The notes below the pieces were generated by a model. The model searched no databases. It was given only the letters and a program-made list of their open reading frames with translations, and had not been told where the DNA came from. Of a stretch of 64,000 nucleotides of DNA, positions 40,966 through 50,418 are shown one piece after another (position 1 is the first letter of the stretch; the number at the start of each line of letters is the position of its first letter). The DNA is taken from assembly GCA_022844405.1 (NCBI GenBank), contig JALHLV010000011.1:62001-126000 (forward strand), in the 5' to 3' direction. Position numbers and translations under genes: made by a program. Origin of the DNA: Sphingomonadales bacterium. GTDB lineage: Bacteria > Pseudomonadota > Alphaproteobacteria > SMXS01.

Positions 40966-41997
40966 GTGGTAGTACAGAAGAACTGGCAGGAACTGATTCG
41001 GCCGAACAAGCTCGAGGTCAAGCCGGGGACCAACGCGAAGACGAAGGCGACCATCGTCGCCGAGCCGCTCGAGCGCGGCTTCGGCCTGACGCTCGGCAAC
41101 GCCTTGCGCCGGGTACTGCTGTCCTCGCTCCAGGGTTCGGCCGTCAGCGCCATCAACATCACGCATGAGGGCGGCGTCGTGCTGCACGAGTTCTCGTCGA
41201 TCCCGGGCGTCCGCGAGGACGTGACCGACATCGTGCTGAACATCAAGTCGCTCGCGCTGAAGATGCATGTGGAAGGCCCCAAGCGTCTGACGCTGAAGGC
41301 CGTGGGACCCAAGCTGGTGACCGCCGCCGACATCGGCGAGCATGCCTCGATCGAGGTGCTCAATCCGGACCTGATGATCTGCACGCTCGACGACGGCGCC
41401 GACATCACCATGGAACTGACCGTCAACAACGGCAAGGGCTATGTCCCGGCCGAGCGCAACCGTCCCGAAGACGCCCAGATCGGCCTGATTCCGGTCGATG
41501 CGCTGTACAGCCCGGTCGTGTCGGTGTCCTACCGGGTCGAGAATACCCGCGAGGGCCAGGTGCTCGACTATGACAAGCTGACCATGGACGTCGAGACCGA
41601 CGGCTCCATCGGACCCGAGGACGCGGTGGCCTATGCCGCGCGCATCCTGCAGGACCAGTTGCAGCTGTTCGTCAACTTCGAGGAGCCGCGCGAAGTGGTG
41701 CGCCGCGAAGAGGAGAAGGAGCCGGAGTTCAACCGGAACCTGCTGCGCAAGGTCGACGAGCTCGAGCTGTCGGTGCGTTCGGCGAACTGCCTGAAGAACG
41801 ACAACATCGTCTATATCGGCGATCTCATCCAGAAGACCGAGGCGGAGATGCTCCGCACGCCGAACTTCGGCCGCAAGTCGCTCAATGAGATCAAGGAAGT
41901 GCTGTCCTCGATGGGGCTGAAGCTGGGCATGGAAGTGCCCAACTGGCCGCCGGAGAACATCGAGGAACTGGCGAAGAAACTGGAAAGTGAATACTGA
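40966..41997 (+). CDS. rpoA: DNA-directed RNA polymerase subunit alpha
   Basis: 343 residues. The N-terminal domain (dimerisation and beta/beta' binding) includes [26 protein letters not shown] and the C-terminal domain (UP element and activator contact) includes [46 protein letters not shown] at 40966 gives [18 protein letters not shown], matching the family; AAGGGG lies upstream. An in-frame TTG at 40942 is unlikely. It is followed by rplQ after 33 nt. Confidence 0.98.
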   Translation: MVVQKNWQELIRPNKLEVKPGTNAKTKATIVAEPLERGFGLTLGNALRRVLLSSLQGSAVSAINITHEGGVVLHEFSSIPGVREDVTDIVLNIKSLALKMHVEGPKRLTLKAVGPKLVTAADIGEHASIEVLNPDLMICTLDDGADITMELTVNNGKGYVPAERNRPEDAQIGLIPVDALYSPVVSVSYRVENTREGQVLDYDKLTMDVETDGSIGPEDAVAYAARILQDQLQLFVNFEEPREVVRREEEKEPEFNRNLLRKVDELELSVRSANCLKNDNIVYIGDLIQKTEAEMLRTPNFGRKSLNEIKEVLSSMGLKLGMEVPNWPPENIEELAKKLESEY

Positions 41998-42030
41998 TCG
42001 GCCCTAGGCCGGTCATTCGGGAGTAGCACG

Positions 42031-42459
42031 ATGCGCCATGGTATGTCGGGACGGAAACTCAATCGCGATTCGTCGTCGCGCAAGGCGCTGCTGCAGAGCC
42101 TGGCGACGTCGTTGCTCAAGCATGAGCAGATCAAGACCACGCTGCCCAAGGCGAAGGAACTGAAGCCCTACGTCGAGAAGCTGATCACGCTGGGCAAGAG
42201 CGGCAGCCTGCACGCCCGCCGTCAGGCCGCGGCCAGGATTCCGGAGTCCAAGGTGGTGGACAAGCTGTTCTCGACCATCGCCGCGCGCTACGAGGACCGG
42301 GCCGGCGGCTACACCCGTGTGCTGAAGGCCGGTTTCCGCTATGGCGACGCCGCGCCGATGGCGATCATCGAGCTGGTCGATCGCGATCCCGAGGCCAAGG
42401 GCACCGACGCGGGTCCGACCGCCGATGCGCGCGATGACGACGACGAGGACGCGGCGTAA
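42031..42459 (+). CDS. rplQ: 50S ribosomal protein L17
   Basis: 142 residues; at the tunnel exit. [52 protein letters not shown] is diagnostic. An acidic C-terminal tail (about residues 122-142, ending DDDDEDAA) extends beyond the E. coli protein. It is the last gene of the superoperon and is followed by a terminator. Confidence 0.98.
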   Translation: MRHGMSGRKLNRDSSSRKALLQSLATSLLKHEQIKTTLPKAKELKPYVEKLITLGKSGSLHARRQAAARIPESKVVDKLFSTIAARYEDRAGGYTRVLKAGFRYGDAAPMAIIELVDRDPEAKGTDAGPTADARDDDDEDAA

Positions 42460-42486
42460 GCCTGGTTCCTGTGGGAATTCACCGAA

Positions 42487-42512
42487 GGGCAGCCCTCACC
42501 GGCTGCCCTTTG
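42487..42512 (+). terminator. Rho-independent terminator after rplQ
   Basis: 8-bp stem gggcagcc/ggctgccc (42487-42494 with 42501-42508), 6-nt loop, then ttt. It ends the ribosomal superoperon 28 nt after the rplQ stop. Confidence 0.7.
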
Positions 42513-42569
42513 CGTTTGTGGAACCGGCCTCCTACATAGAAACGGGACTGTCGAGAGGGTGACGGACGC

Positions 42570-44060
42570 ATGAGCGGATGGGTGTCGGGCTGGCGCGGCG
42601 CGCTGGCGGTGTTGGTTGTTCTCGCGGTCGGCGGCGCGGTCGGCGGCGTCAGCGTCGCACAGCTCGGCCCGCCCCAGCCGGACGCCGAGCCGCCGGCGCC
42701 GCTGGCCTCGCCGGAACCGGTGCGCAAGGTGGTCCCCGCCGACACTTCCGTGATCGAATATTCCTATGCGCCGCTGATGAAGCGCGTGGCGCCCGCCGTG
42801 GTGAACATCTACACCACCAAGATGGTGCAGGCCGGCGGCAACCGGATCTTCGACGACCCGTTCTTCCGCCAGTTCTTCGGCGACCGCTTCAGCGACGAGC
42901 CGCAGGAGAAGCGGAAGCAGCAGAATTCGCTGGGCTCGGGCGTCATCGTGCGCGCCAACGGCGTCGTCGTCACCAATCACCACGTCATCAAGGGCGCCGA
43001 CGAGATCTTCGTCGTGCTGAACGATCGGCGCGAGTTCAAGGCGAGGATCATCGCGGATGACGCGCGCCTCGACCTGGCGGTGCTGAAGATCGAGTCGGCC
43101 GGGCTGCCCTTCCTGCCGCTGCGGGATTCGGACGCGATCGAGGTCGGCGACGTCGCGTTCGCCATCGGCAACCCGTTCGGCATCGGACAGACCGTGACAC
43201 AGGGTATCGTCTCGGCGGTGGGACGCGCCAGCCGTTCGGCCGCCGGCGACTACGAGTTCTTCATCCAGACCGACGCGGCCATCAATCCGGGCAACTCCGG
43301 CGGCGCGCTGGTCGGCCTCGACGGAAAATTGTTCGGCATCAACACCTCGATCTTCTCGCCCACCGGCAGCTATGCCGGCATCGGCTTCGCCATCCCCGCC
43401 AACATGGTGAAACGTATCGTCGAGGCGTCGCAGACCGGCGGCAAGGTGCTGCGGCCCTGGTTCGGCGCCACAGGGCAGGAGATCACCAGCGATCTGGCGG
43501 AATCGCTGGGCCTGGACCGGCCCGGTGGCGTGCTGGTCAACGCGGTGTACCCGGGCGGTCCGGCCGACAAGGCGGGCCTGCAGGTCGGCGACGTGGTCAC
43601 CGAGCTCGAGGGACGGCGCGTCGACGATCCCGCCAGCATGGTCTCGCTGCTGGCGACCCATTCCGTCGGCGGCAAGGTACAGATCCGGGTCGTGCGGGAC
43701 CGCGGGATGATGACGCTGGCCGTGCCGCTGGTCGCGGCGCCGGAAGTCCCCAAGCGCGACGAGACCGTGCTGCCCAAGGGGCATCTGTTCGCCGGCGCCA
43801 AGGTGGCGAACATGTCACCGGCCCTGGCGGACGAACTGCAGCTCGACATCATGGGCAAGGGCGTCATCGTCCTCGCCATCGAACGCGGCGGCTCGGCGCA
43901 TCGCTCCGGCCTGCGGCCCGGCGATGTCATCGTTTCCATCAACAACAAGCCGGTCAGATCGGTGGCCGAGCTCAACGCCGGCTGGACCGGCTACAGGGGC
44001 ATGATGGAGGTGAAGATCAAGCGCGGCGACCAGATCGTCACGGGAACCTTCCGCCAGTAG
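42570..44060 (+). CDS. Periplasmic DegP/DegQ-type serine protease (Do family)
   Basis: 496 residues. An N-terminal hydrophobic segment (about 9-30) is a signal peptide or membrane anchor. The trypsin-like domain has the triad His138 (VVTNHHV), Asp168 (RLDLAVLK) and Ser243 (NPGNSGGAL). Two PDZ domains follow, around residues 295-395 and 400-490, each with a GL.xGDV-type core (KAGLQVGDVV, SGLRPGDVI). It degrades or chaperones misfolded envelope proteins. ATG at 42570, 110 nt after rplQ and beyond its terminator, so it has its own promoter; none was convincing. The symbol is not assigned because DegP, DegQ and DegS-like forms cannot be separated. Confidence 0.92.
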   Translation: MSGWVSGWRGALAVLVVLAVGGAVGGVSVAQLGPPQPDAEPPAPLASPEPVRKVVPADTSVIEYSYAPLMKRVAPAVVNIYTTKMVQAGGNRIFDDPFFRQFFGDRFSDEPQEKRKQQNSLGSGVIVRANGVVVTNHHVIKGADEIFVVLNDRREFKARIIADDARLDLAVLKIESAGLPFLPLRDSDAIEVGDVAFAIGNPFGIGQTVTQGIVSAVGRASRSAAGDYEFFIQTDAAINPGNSGGALVGLDGKLFGINTSIFSPTGSYAGIGFAIPANMVKRIVEASQTGGKVLRPWFGATGQEITSDLAESLGLDRPGGVLVNAVYPGGPADKAGLQVGDVVTELEGRRVDDPASMVSLLATHSVGGKVQIRVVRDRGMMTLAVPLVAAPEVPKRDETVLPKGHLFAGAKVANMSPALADELQLDIMGKGVIVLAIERGGSAHRSGLRPGDVIVSINNKPVRSVAELNAGWTGYRGMMEVKIKRGDQIVTGTFRQ

Positions 44061-44083
44061 GGTCTCCGCCCTACATTACGCGG

Positions 44084-45409
44084 ATGGCAGACCTGTTCCA
44101 GACCGCCGGGCTCGAGGCGTCGGCGCCGCGCCCGCTCGCCGACCGGCTGCGGCCGGCGCGTATCGAGGACGTGGTCGGGCAGGATCGCCTGCTCGGCCCC
44201 ACCGGTCCCATCGGCCGCATGCTCGGCGCCGGGCGCATGGCGTCGCTGATCCTCTGGGGACCGCCCGGCACCGGCAAGACCACCATCGCCCGCCTGCTCG
44301 CCGATCACGTCGACCTGCATTTCGAGCAGGTGTCGGCGGTGTTCTCGGGCGTGGCGGATCTGCGCAAGGTGTTCGATACCGCCAGGGCGCGCCGCAAGGA
44401 CGGCAAGGGCACGCTGCTGTTCGTCGACGAGATCCACCGCTTCAACCGCTCCCAGCAGGACGCCTTCCTGCCCTATGTGGAGGACGGCACCGTCATCCTG
44501 GTGGGCGCCACCACCGAGAATCCATCCTTCGAGTTGAACGCCGCGCTGCTGTCGCGGGCCCAGGTGATGGTGCTCAATCGGCTCGACGACGCGGCCATGG
44601 AGATCATGCTGACGCGGGCCGAGGCCGAGACCGGTCATCCCCTGCCGCTGGTGCCGGATGCGCGCGTGGCGCTGAAGGCCATGGCCGACGGCGACGGCCG
44701 TTTCCTCTACAACATGGTGGAGGAAGTGGCGGCGCTGGGTCCAGGCGCCGCGCCGCTCGACACCGCCGCGCTCGCCGACGTGGTGCAGCGCCGCGCGCCG
44801 GTCTACGACAAGGCGCAGGAAGGCCACTACAACCTGATCAGCGCCCTGCACAAGAGCCTGCGCGGCTCGGATGTGGACGCGGCGCTGTACTATCTGGCGC
44901 GGATGCTGACGGCGGGCGAGGACCCGCTCTACATCACCCGCCGGCTGGTGCGCTTCGCCGCCGAGGACATCGGCATGGCCGATCCGCAGGCGCTGGTCCA
45001 GGCGCTGGCCGCCAAGGACATGTACGACTTCCTCGGCTCGCCCGAGGGCGAGCTGGGCATCGTCCAGGCCGTCATCTATCTGGGCACCGCGCCCAAGTCG
45101 AACGCGGTCTATACCGCGTTCAAGATGGCCAATGCCGCCGCGCGCGAGGCCGGCTCGCTGATGCCGCCCATGCACATCCTCAACGCGCCGACGCGGATGA
45201 TGAAGACTCTGGGCTACGGCAAGGGCTACGAATACGACCACGACGCCGACGACGGCTTCTCCGGCCAGGACTACTTTCCCGAAGCCATGGCGCGCCGCCA
45301 GCTCTACCGCCCGGTCGAGCGCGGCTTCGAGCGCGAGGTGCGCAAGCGCCTCGAATACTGGGCCAAGCTGCGCGCCGAGCGCCAGCAGCGCGACGCCGGC
45401 CAGCAGTGA
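44084..45409 (+). CDS. rarA: Replication-associated recombination protein A (RarA/MgsA AAA+ ATPase)
   Basis: 441 residues; clamp-loader-like AAA+ ATPase that acts at stalled replication forks. Walker A GPPGTGKTT at 59-67, Walker B FVDEIHRFN with Asp115-Glu116, sensor 1 VGATTENPSFELN, and the C-terminal tetramerisation domain with YDKAQEGHYNLISALHKSLRGSDVDAALYYLARML, PPMHILNAPTRMMK and the family terminus with GYEYDHD.DGFSGQDYFPE. The GTG start of the next gene overlaps its stop. Confidence 0.96.
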   Translation: MADLFQTAGLEASAPRPLADRLRPARIEDVVGQDRLLGPTGPIGRMLGAGRMASLILWGPPGTGKTTIARLLADHVDLHFEQVSAVFSGVADLRKVFDTARARRKDGKGTLLFVDEIHRFNRSQQDAFLPYVEDGTVILVGATTENPSFELNAALLSRAQVMVLNRLDDAAMEIMLTRAEAETGHPLPLVPDARVALKAMADGDGRFLYNMVEEVAALGPGAAPLDTAALADVVQRRAPVYDKAQEGHYNLISALHKSLRGSDVDAALYYLARMLTAGEDPLYITRRLVRFAAEDIGMADPQALVQALAAKDMYDFLGSPEGELGIVQAVIYLGTAPKSNAVYTAFKMANAAAREAGSLMPPMHILNAPTRMMKTLGYGKGYEYDHDADDGFSGQDYFPEAMARRQLYRPVERGFEREVRKRLEYWAKLRAERQQRDAGQQ

Positions 45410-46365
45410 CGGGGTTCGACCTGTTCGTGGGCGCCGACTGGTCCGGCGAGCGCGGCCCCAGGGTGAAGCGGCTGCAAGTGGCGGCCTGCGGCGCCGGGCA
45501 GGGCGCGCCGTCGCTGGTCGCCAATCCGTCAGGCGGGGCGTGGACCCGGCCGGGCTTCGCCGCCTGGCTGCTGGCGCGGGCGAGGGAGCGCCGCGTGCTC
45601 TGTGGCCTCGATTTCTCGTTCTGCTTTCCGTGGGAGGACCGGCAGGCCTATTTCCCGGGTTTCGCCGACGATCCGGCGGACCACGCCGGATTCTGGGCGC
45701 TGGTCGAGGCGCTGTGTGTGGCCGATGACGGCCTGTTCGGCGGCGGTCTCGCCGATGTCGAGCCGCTGCATCACCACTTCCGGCGCGGCGCGGTGACCGG
45801 AGCGTGCTACGCCCGCCGTCTGCGGGTGGTCGAGGCGCTGACCGGAGAGCGCGGGTTGGGCGTGCCCGAGTCCGTCTTCAACCTGGTCGGCGCGCGGCAG
45901 GTGGGCAAGGCGTCGCTGTCGGGCATGCGAATGCTGCGGTGGCTGCGTCGGCATGACGGCGTGGCGGTGTGGCCGTTCGACGAAATCGGCGACACGCGGC
46001 TGGTGCTGGTCGAAGCCTTCCCAACCGCCTTCGTGCGCATGGCCGGCGGCGGGTCCGGGAAGGTGAGGGATGGAGAGCGGCTGAACCGGGTGCTGAAGCA
46101 CTTCAGTTCCCGCCCAATTCTCAAAACATCTTGTCATCCCGGCGAAGGCCGGGACCCAGAACGGGGAAGGGACATTGGCCTACGACCACTGGGTCCCGGC
46201 CTTCGCCGGGATGACAGTGTATTTGAGTTCACCGACGATATGACCGATGCGCTTGTCAGCTCGGCGGCGTTGCGCGCCCTCAGTCCGAATCCCTCGCTGT
46301 GGCATCCGCCGGGCTTATCGGATAGGGTCCGCCGCTTCGAAGGCTGGACGTTTGGAATTACCTGA
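45406..46365 (+). CDS. Unrecognised protein (RNase H-like/DUF429-like?) with an in-frame palindromic insertion
   Basis: 319 residues; I do not recognise the family with confidence. The N-terminus LFVGADWSGERG and later LCGLDFSFCFPWED recall DUF429/RNase H-fold proteins, where an early Asp and the GLD segment matter. GTG at 45406 overlaps the rarA stop (GTGA) and the stop overlaps the rluC-like start, so it is embedded in an operon. Residues about 239-275 (SCHPGEGRDPERG ... PLGPGLRRDD) are encoded by a family B palindromic repeat (46132-46216) and look foreign; the protein resumes with DDMTDALVSSAALRAL. The reading frame is intact through the insertion. Confidence 0.7.
   Translation: MTGFDLFVGADWSGERGPRVKRLQVAACGAGQGAPSLVANPSGGAWTRPGFAAWLLARARERRVLCGLDFSFCFPWEDRQAYFPGFADDPADHAGFWALVEALCVADDGLFGGGLADVEPLHHHFRRGAVTGACYARRLRVVEALTGERGLGVPESVFNLVGARQVGKASLSGMRMLRWLRRHDGVAVWPFDEIGDTRLVLVEAFPTAFVRMAGGGSGKVRDGERLNRVLKHFSSRPILKTSCHPGEGRDPERGRDIGLRPLGPGLRRDDSVFEFTDDMTDALVSSAALRALSPNPSLWHPPGLSDRVRRFEGWTFGIT
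46132..46216. repeat. Palindromic repeat, family B, inside a coding region
   Basis: Perfect 28-bp inverted repeat: arms 46132-46159 (tgtcatcccggcgaaggccg...) and 46189-46216, spacer 29 nt. It is the same family as the elements at 23608-23856 and 63008-63186, but here it lies in frame within a gene. Confidence 0.92.
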
Positions 46366-47333
46366 TGAGTGGCGTGCAAACCATATCGGTCAAACCGGCC
46401 GACGCCGATCAGCGGCTCGACCGTTGGTTCAAGCAGTACTATCCGGCGCTGTCCTTCGGCCACCTGCAGAAACTGCTGCGCACCGGCCAGATCCGGGTGG
46501 GCGGCAGGCGTGCCAAGGCCGACTACCGGCTCACGGCGGGCGACGAAATCCGCATCCCGCCCATGGGCGAGATGGCGCTGCCGATGAAGAAGGCGCCGCC
46601 GCCACCGCCGCGCAGCGAAGACGTCCAGATGCTGCAGGATACGGTGCTGTTCAAGGACGAGCACGTCATCGTCATCAACAAGCCGCCCGGCCTTGCCGTG
46701 CAGGGCGGCACCAGCATCGGCAAGCATCTCGACGGCATGCTCGATGCGCTGCGCTTCGGCGCGTCCGAGCGGCCCCGGCTGGTGCACCGGCTGGACAAGG
46801 ATACCAGCGGCGTGCTGGTGCTGGCGCGCTCGCGCCTGGCCGCCGCCGCGCTGGCCAGGTCGTTCAAGGACCGCACCACCAAAAAGACCTACTGGGCGCT
46901 GGTGACCGGCGTTCCCGTGCCCAACGAGGGCGAAATCATCTCGATCATGGAAAAGGACGGCGAGGAGGACGAGCGCGTCCGGCCGGGCGACAAGGGCCAG
47001 AAGGCGATCACCGAATACAAGGTGGTCGAGGCCGCCGGCAACGCGCTGTCCTGGCTGGCGCTGCGGCCGGTCACCGGGCGCACGCATCAGCTCCGCGTCC
47101 ACTGCGCCCAGCTCGGCACCCCCATCGTCAGCGATGGCAAGTACGGCAACGAGGATTGCTTCCGCGACGGTCTGTCCAGCAAGCTGTACCTGCATGCGCG
47201 CAACATCGTCATTCCCCATCCGGTGCGCGGCACCGTCGACGTGACGGCGCCGCTGCCGCCACATATGCGCGAGACGTGGAAGCTGTTCGAATTCGATCCG
47301 AACATGCGCGAGGACGTCTTCGACGATGACTGA
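46365..47333 (+). CDS. RluA/RluC-family 23S rRNA pseudouridine synthase
   Basis: 322 residues. An N-terminal S4 RNA-binding domain (residues ~16-66, RLDRWFKQYYPALSFGHLQKLLRTGQIRVGG) precedes the catalytic domain with RLVHRLDKDTSG, where Asp144 is the catalytic residue, and GRTHQLRVHCAQLGTPIVSDGKYG. The order S4 plus RluA-type catalytic domain and length fit RluC (U955/2504/2580 in E. coli), but RluD-like specificity cannot be excluded. ATG at 46365 overlaps the previous stop (TGATG); the 3' end overlaps the HAD gene by 8 nt. Confidence 0.93.
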   Translation: MSGVQTISVKPADADQRLDRWFKQYYPALSFGHLQKLLRTGQIRVGGRRAKADYRLTAGDEIRIPPMGEMALPMKKAPPPPPRSEDVQMLQDTVLFKDEHVIVINKPPGLAVQGGTSIGKHLDGMLDALRFGASERPRLVHRLDKDTSGVLVLARSRLAAAALARSFKDRTTKKTYWALVTGVPVPNEGEIISIMEKDGEEDERVRPGDKGQKAITEYKVVEAAGNALSWLALRPVTGRTHQLRVHCAQLGTPIVSDGKYGNEDCFRDGLSSKLYLHARNIVIPHPVRGTVDVTAPLPPHMRETWKLFEFDPNMREDVFDDD

Positions 47334-48003
47334 CCCGCGGCTGATCATGTTCGACTGCGACGGCACGCTGGTCGACAGCCAGCATGTGATCTTCGCCGCC
47401 ATGACCTACGCCTTCGAACGGCACGGCATGGCCTGCCCGGACATGGATTCGGTGCGCCGTGTTGTCGGGCTGGGCCTGGTCGAGGCCGTCGAAGTCCTGG
47501 TGCCGCACCTCGACCGGGACACCCACGTCGTCCTCGCCGGGTCCTACAGGGACGCCTTCGGCCATCTGCGCCAGGACCCGCTCCATACCGAGCCGCTGTT
47601 TCCCGGCGTCCGCGAGGCGCTTGAGGCGCTGGCCGGCGCCGGTTACCTGCTGGGCATCGCCACCGGCAAGTCCCGGCGCGGGCTCAACAGCACGCTCAAC
47701 CTGCACGGCATGCGCGACCTGTTCGTCACCCTGCAGACGGCCGACGACGCACCCGGCAAGCCCCATCCCGGCATGCTGGAGAACGCCCTGCGCGCGACCG
47801 GCGCGCGCCGCGAGGACACGGTGATGATCGGCGACACCGTTTTCGACATCCACATGGCGCGCAACGCGGGTGTCCATCCGCTGGGCGTGTCCTGGGGCTA
47901 TCATCCCGCCGGGGAGCTGGCCGACGCCGGCGCCCGGCACGTGCTCGAGGAGTATGCCGGCCTGTCGCCCTGGCTGGCCAGCCTCTGGGAGCCGGTTGCG
48001 TGA
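47326..48003 (+). CDS. HAD-superfamily hydrolase (phosphoglycolate phosphatase-like)
   Basis: 225 residues. HAD motif I DCDGT (nucleophile Asp10, Asp12), a helical cap (residues ~15-85), motif II with the ATGKS/R region near 105, the motif III Lys in GKPHPGM near 144, and motif IV MIGDTVFD near 166. Subfamily IA, similar to Gph, which salvages 2-phosphoglycolate; other small phosphoesters are possible. ATG overlaps the upstream pseudouridine synthase gene, and its stop overlaps the ATP12 start, a conserved RluC-HAD-ATP12 order in alphaproteobacteria. Confidence 0.88.
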   Translation: MTDPRLIMFDCDGTLVDSQHVIFAAMTYAFERHGMACPDMDSVRRVVGLGLVEAVEVLVPHLDRDTHVVLAGSYRDAFGHLRQDPLHTEPLFPGVREALEALAGAGYLLGIATGKSRRGLNSTLNLHGMRDLFVTLQTADDAPGKPHPGMLENALRATGARREDTVMIGDTVFDIHMARNAGVHPLGVSWGYHPAGELADAGARHVLEEYAGLSPWLASLWEPVA

Positions 48004-48695
48004 AGCGGTTCTACACGCAGGTCGCCGTCGTCCCGGATGGCGAGGGCTTCGCCGTGCGGCTGGACGCCAAGCCGATCCGCACCCCGGCCCGCGCGCCCCT
48101 GGTGCTGCCGACACGGGCGCTGGCCGAGCGCGTCGCCGCGGAGTGGGACGCGCAGCAGGACGAGGTGAGGCCCCAGACCATGGCGATGACCGGCATGGCC
48201 AACGCCACCATCGACCTGATGCCCACGCGCCGCGGCGAGATCGTCGCCGATGTGGCCGGCTACGCGGCGACCGACCTGCTGTGCTACCGGGCCGAGGCGC
48301 CCGCCGAACTGCGCGCCCGGCAGGACGCCGGCTGGCAGGCGTTGCTCGACTGGGCGGCGGCGCATCTGGGGCTGCGCTTGGTGGTCACCGCCGGGATCGT
48401 GCCGGTCGAGCAGGAGCCGGGGCTGGTCGAGGCGGCGCGGCTTCACCTCGACACCTATGACGACTTCACCATGGTGGGCGCCAGCAAGCTCACCCACGGC
48501 ACCGGCTCGGTCGTGCTCGCCATGGCCGTCATCGCGGACCGGATCACCGCCGACGAGGCGTTCGCGCTGAGCCAGATCGACGAGCTCTGGCAGGAATCGC
48601 TGTGGGGCGCCGACGACGAGGCGGTGGCATTCCGCCGGGCGCTGCGCCAGGACCTGCTCGACGCGGCGGATTTCGCGCGGCTGGCACGCGGCTGA
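48000..48695 (+). CDS. ATP12 family F1-ATPase assembly chaperone
   Basis: 231 residues. Related to mitochondrial Atp12, which binds the F1 alpha subunit during assembly. Family features: FYTQVAVVPDGEGFAVRLDAKPIRTPAR near the N-terminus, LAERVAAEWDAQQDEVRPQTMAMTGMANATID, and the DLLCYRAEAP segment. GTG at 48000 overlaps the HAD stop (GTGA). It ends the four-gene overlapping run that starts with rarA. The presence of this family is mainly alphaproteobacterial and mitochondrial. Confidence 0.9.
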   Translation: MKRFYTQVAVVPDGEGFAVRLDAKPIRTPARAPLVLPTRALAERVAAEWDAQQDEVRPQTMAMTGMANATIDLMPTRRGEIVADVAGYAATDLLCYRAEAPAELRARQDAGWQALLDWAAAHLGLRLVVTAGIVPVEQEPGLVEAARLHLDTYDDFTMVGASKLTHGTGSVVLAMAVIADRITADEAFALSQIDELWQESLWGADDEAVAFRRALRQDLLDAADFARLARG

Positions 48696-48768
48696 CCGCC
48701 CGGGCGCCTTGAATATTTGCCCGGTCCGGCGCCCGCCAAACGGCCTATGCCGCAGGTGCGAGAGTCTG

Positions 48769-48796
48769 TTACAAAGCAGATTACCTTGCTGTAACG
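48769..48796. promoter_or_regulatory. Possible operator upstream of propionyl-CoA carboxylase genes
   Basis: Inverted repeat with outer half-sites gttaca and tgtaac, 28 bp overall and AT-richer than its surroundings, centred about 85 nt upstream of pccB. It looks like a binding site for a dimeric repressor. I cannot name the regulator. Confidence 0.35.
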
Positions 48797-48867
48797 TCGC
48801 CACCGAATTGCCGGTCGCCGAACCGGTTTCTCCATAATCGACAATCAATCGTTGGGGGGATCCCGCC

Positions 48868-50400
<1,533 letters not shown>

Positions 50401-50418
50401 GGCCAGGGGAGGAAGCCC

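Noticed and set aside
42520-42545. GGAAC motif upstream of the DegP-type gene as an ECF (EcfG or RpoE) promoter
   Set aside because: The expected -10 (CGTT at 16-17 nt) is missing; the bases there read acgg.
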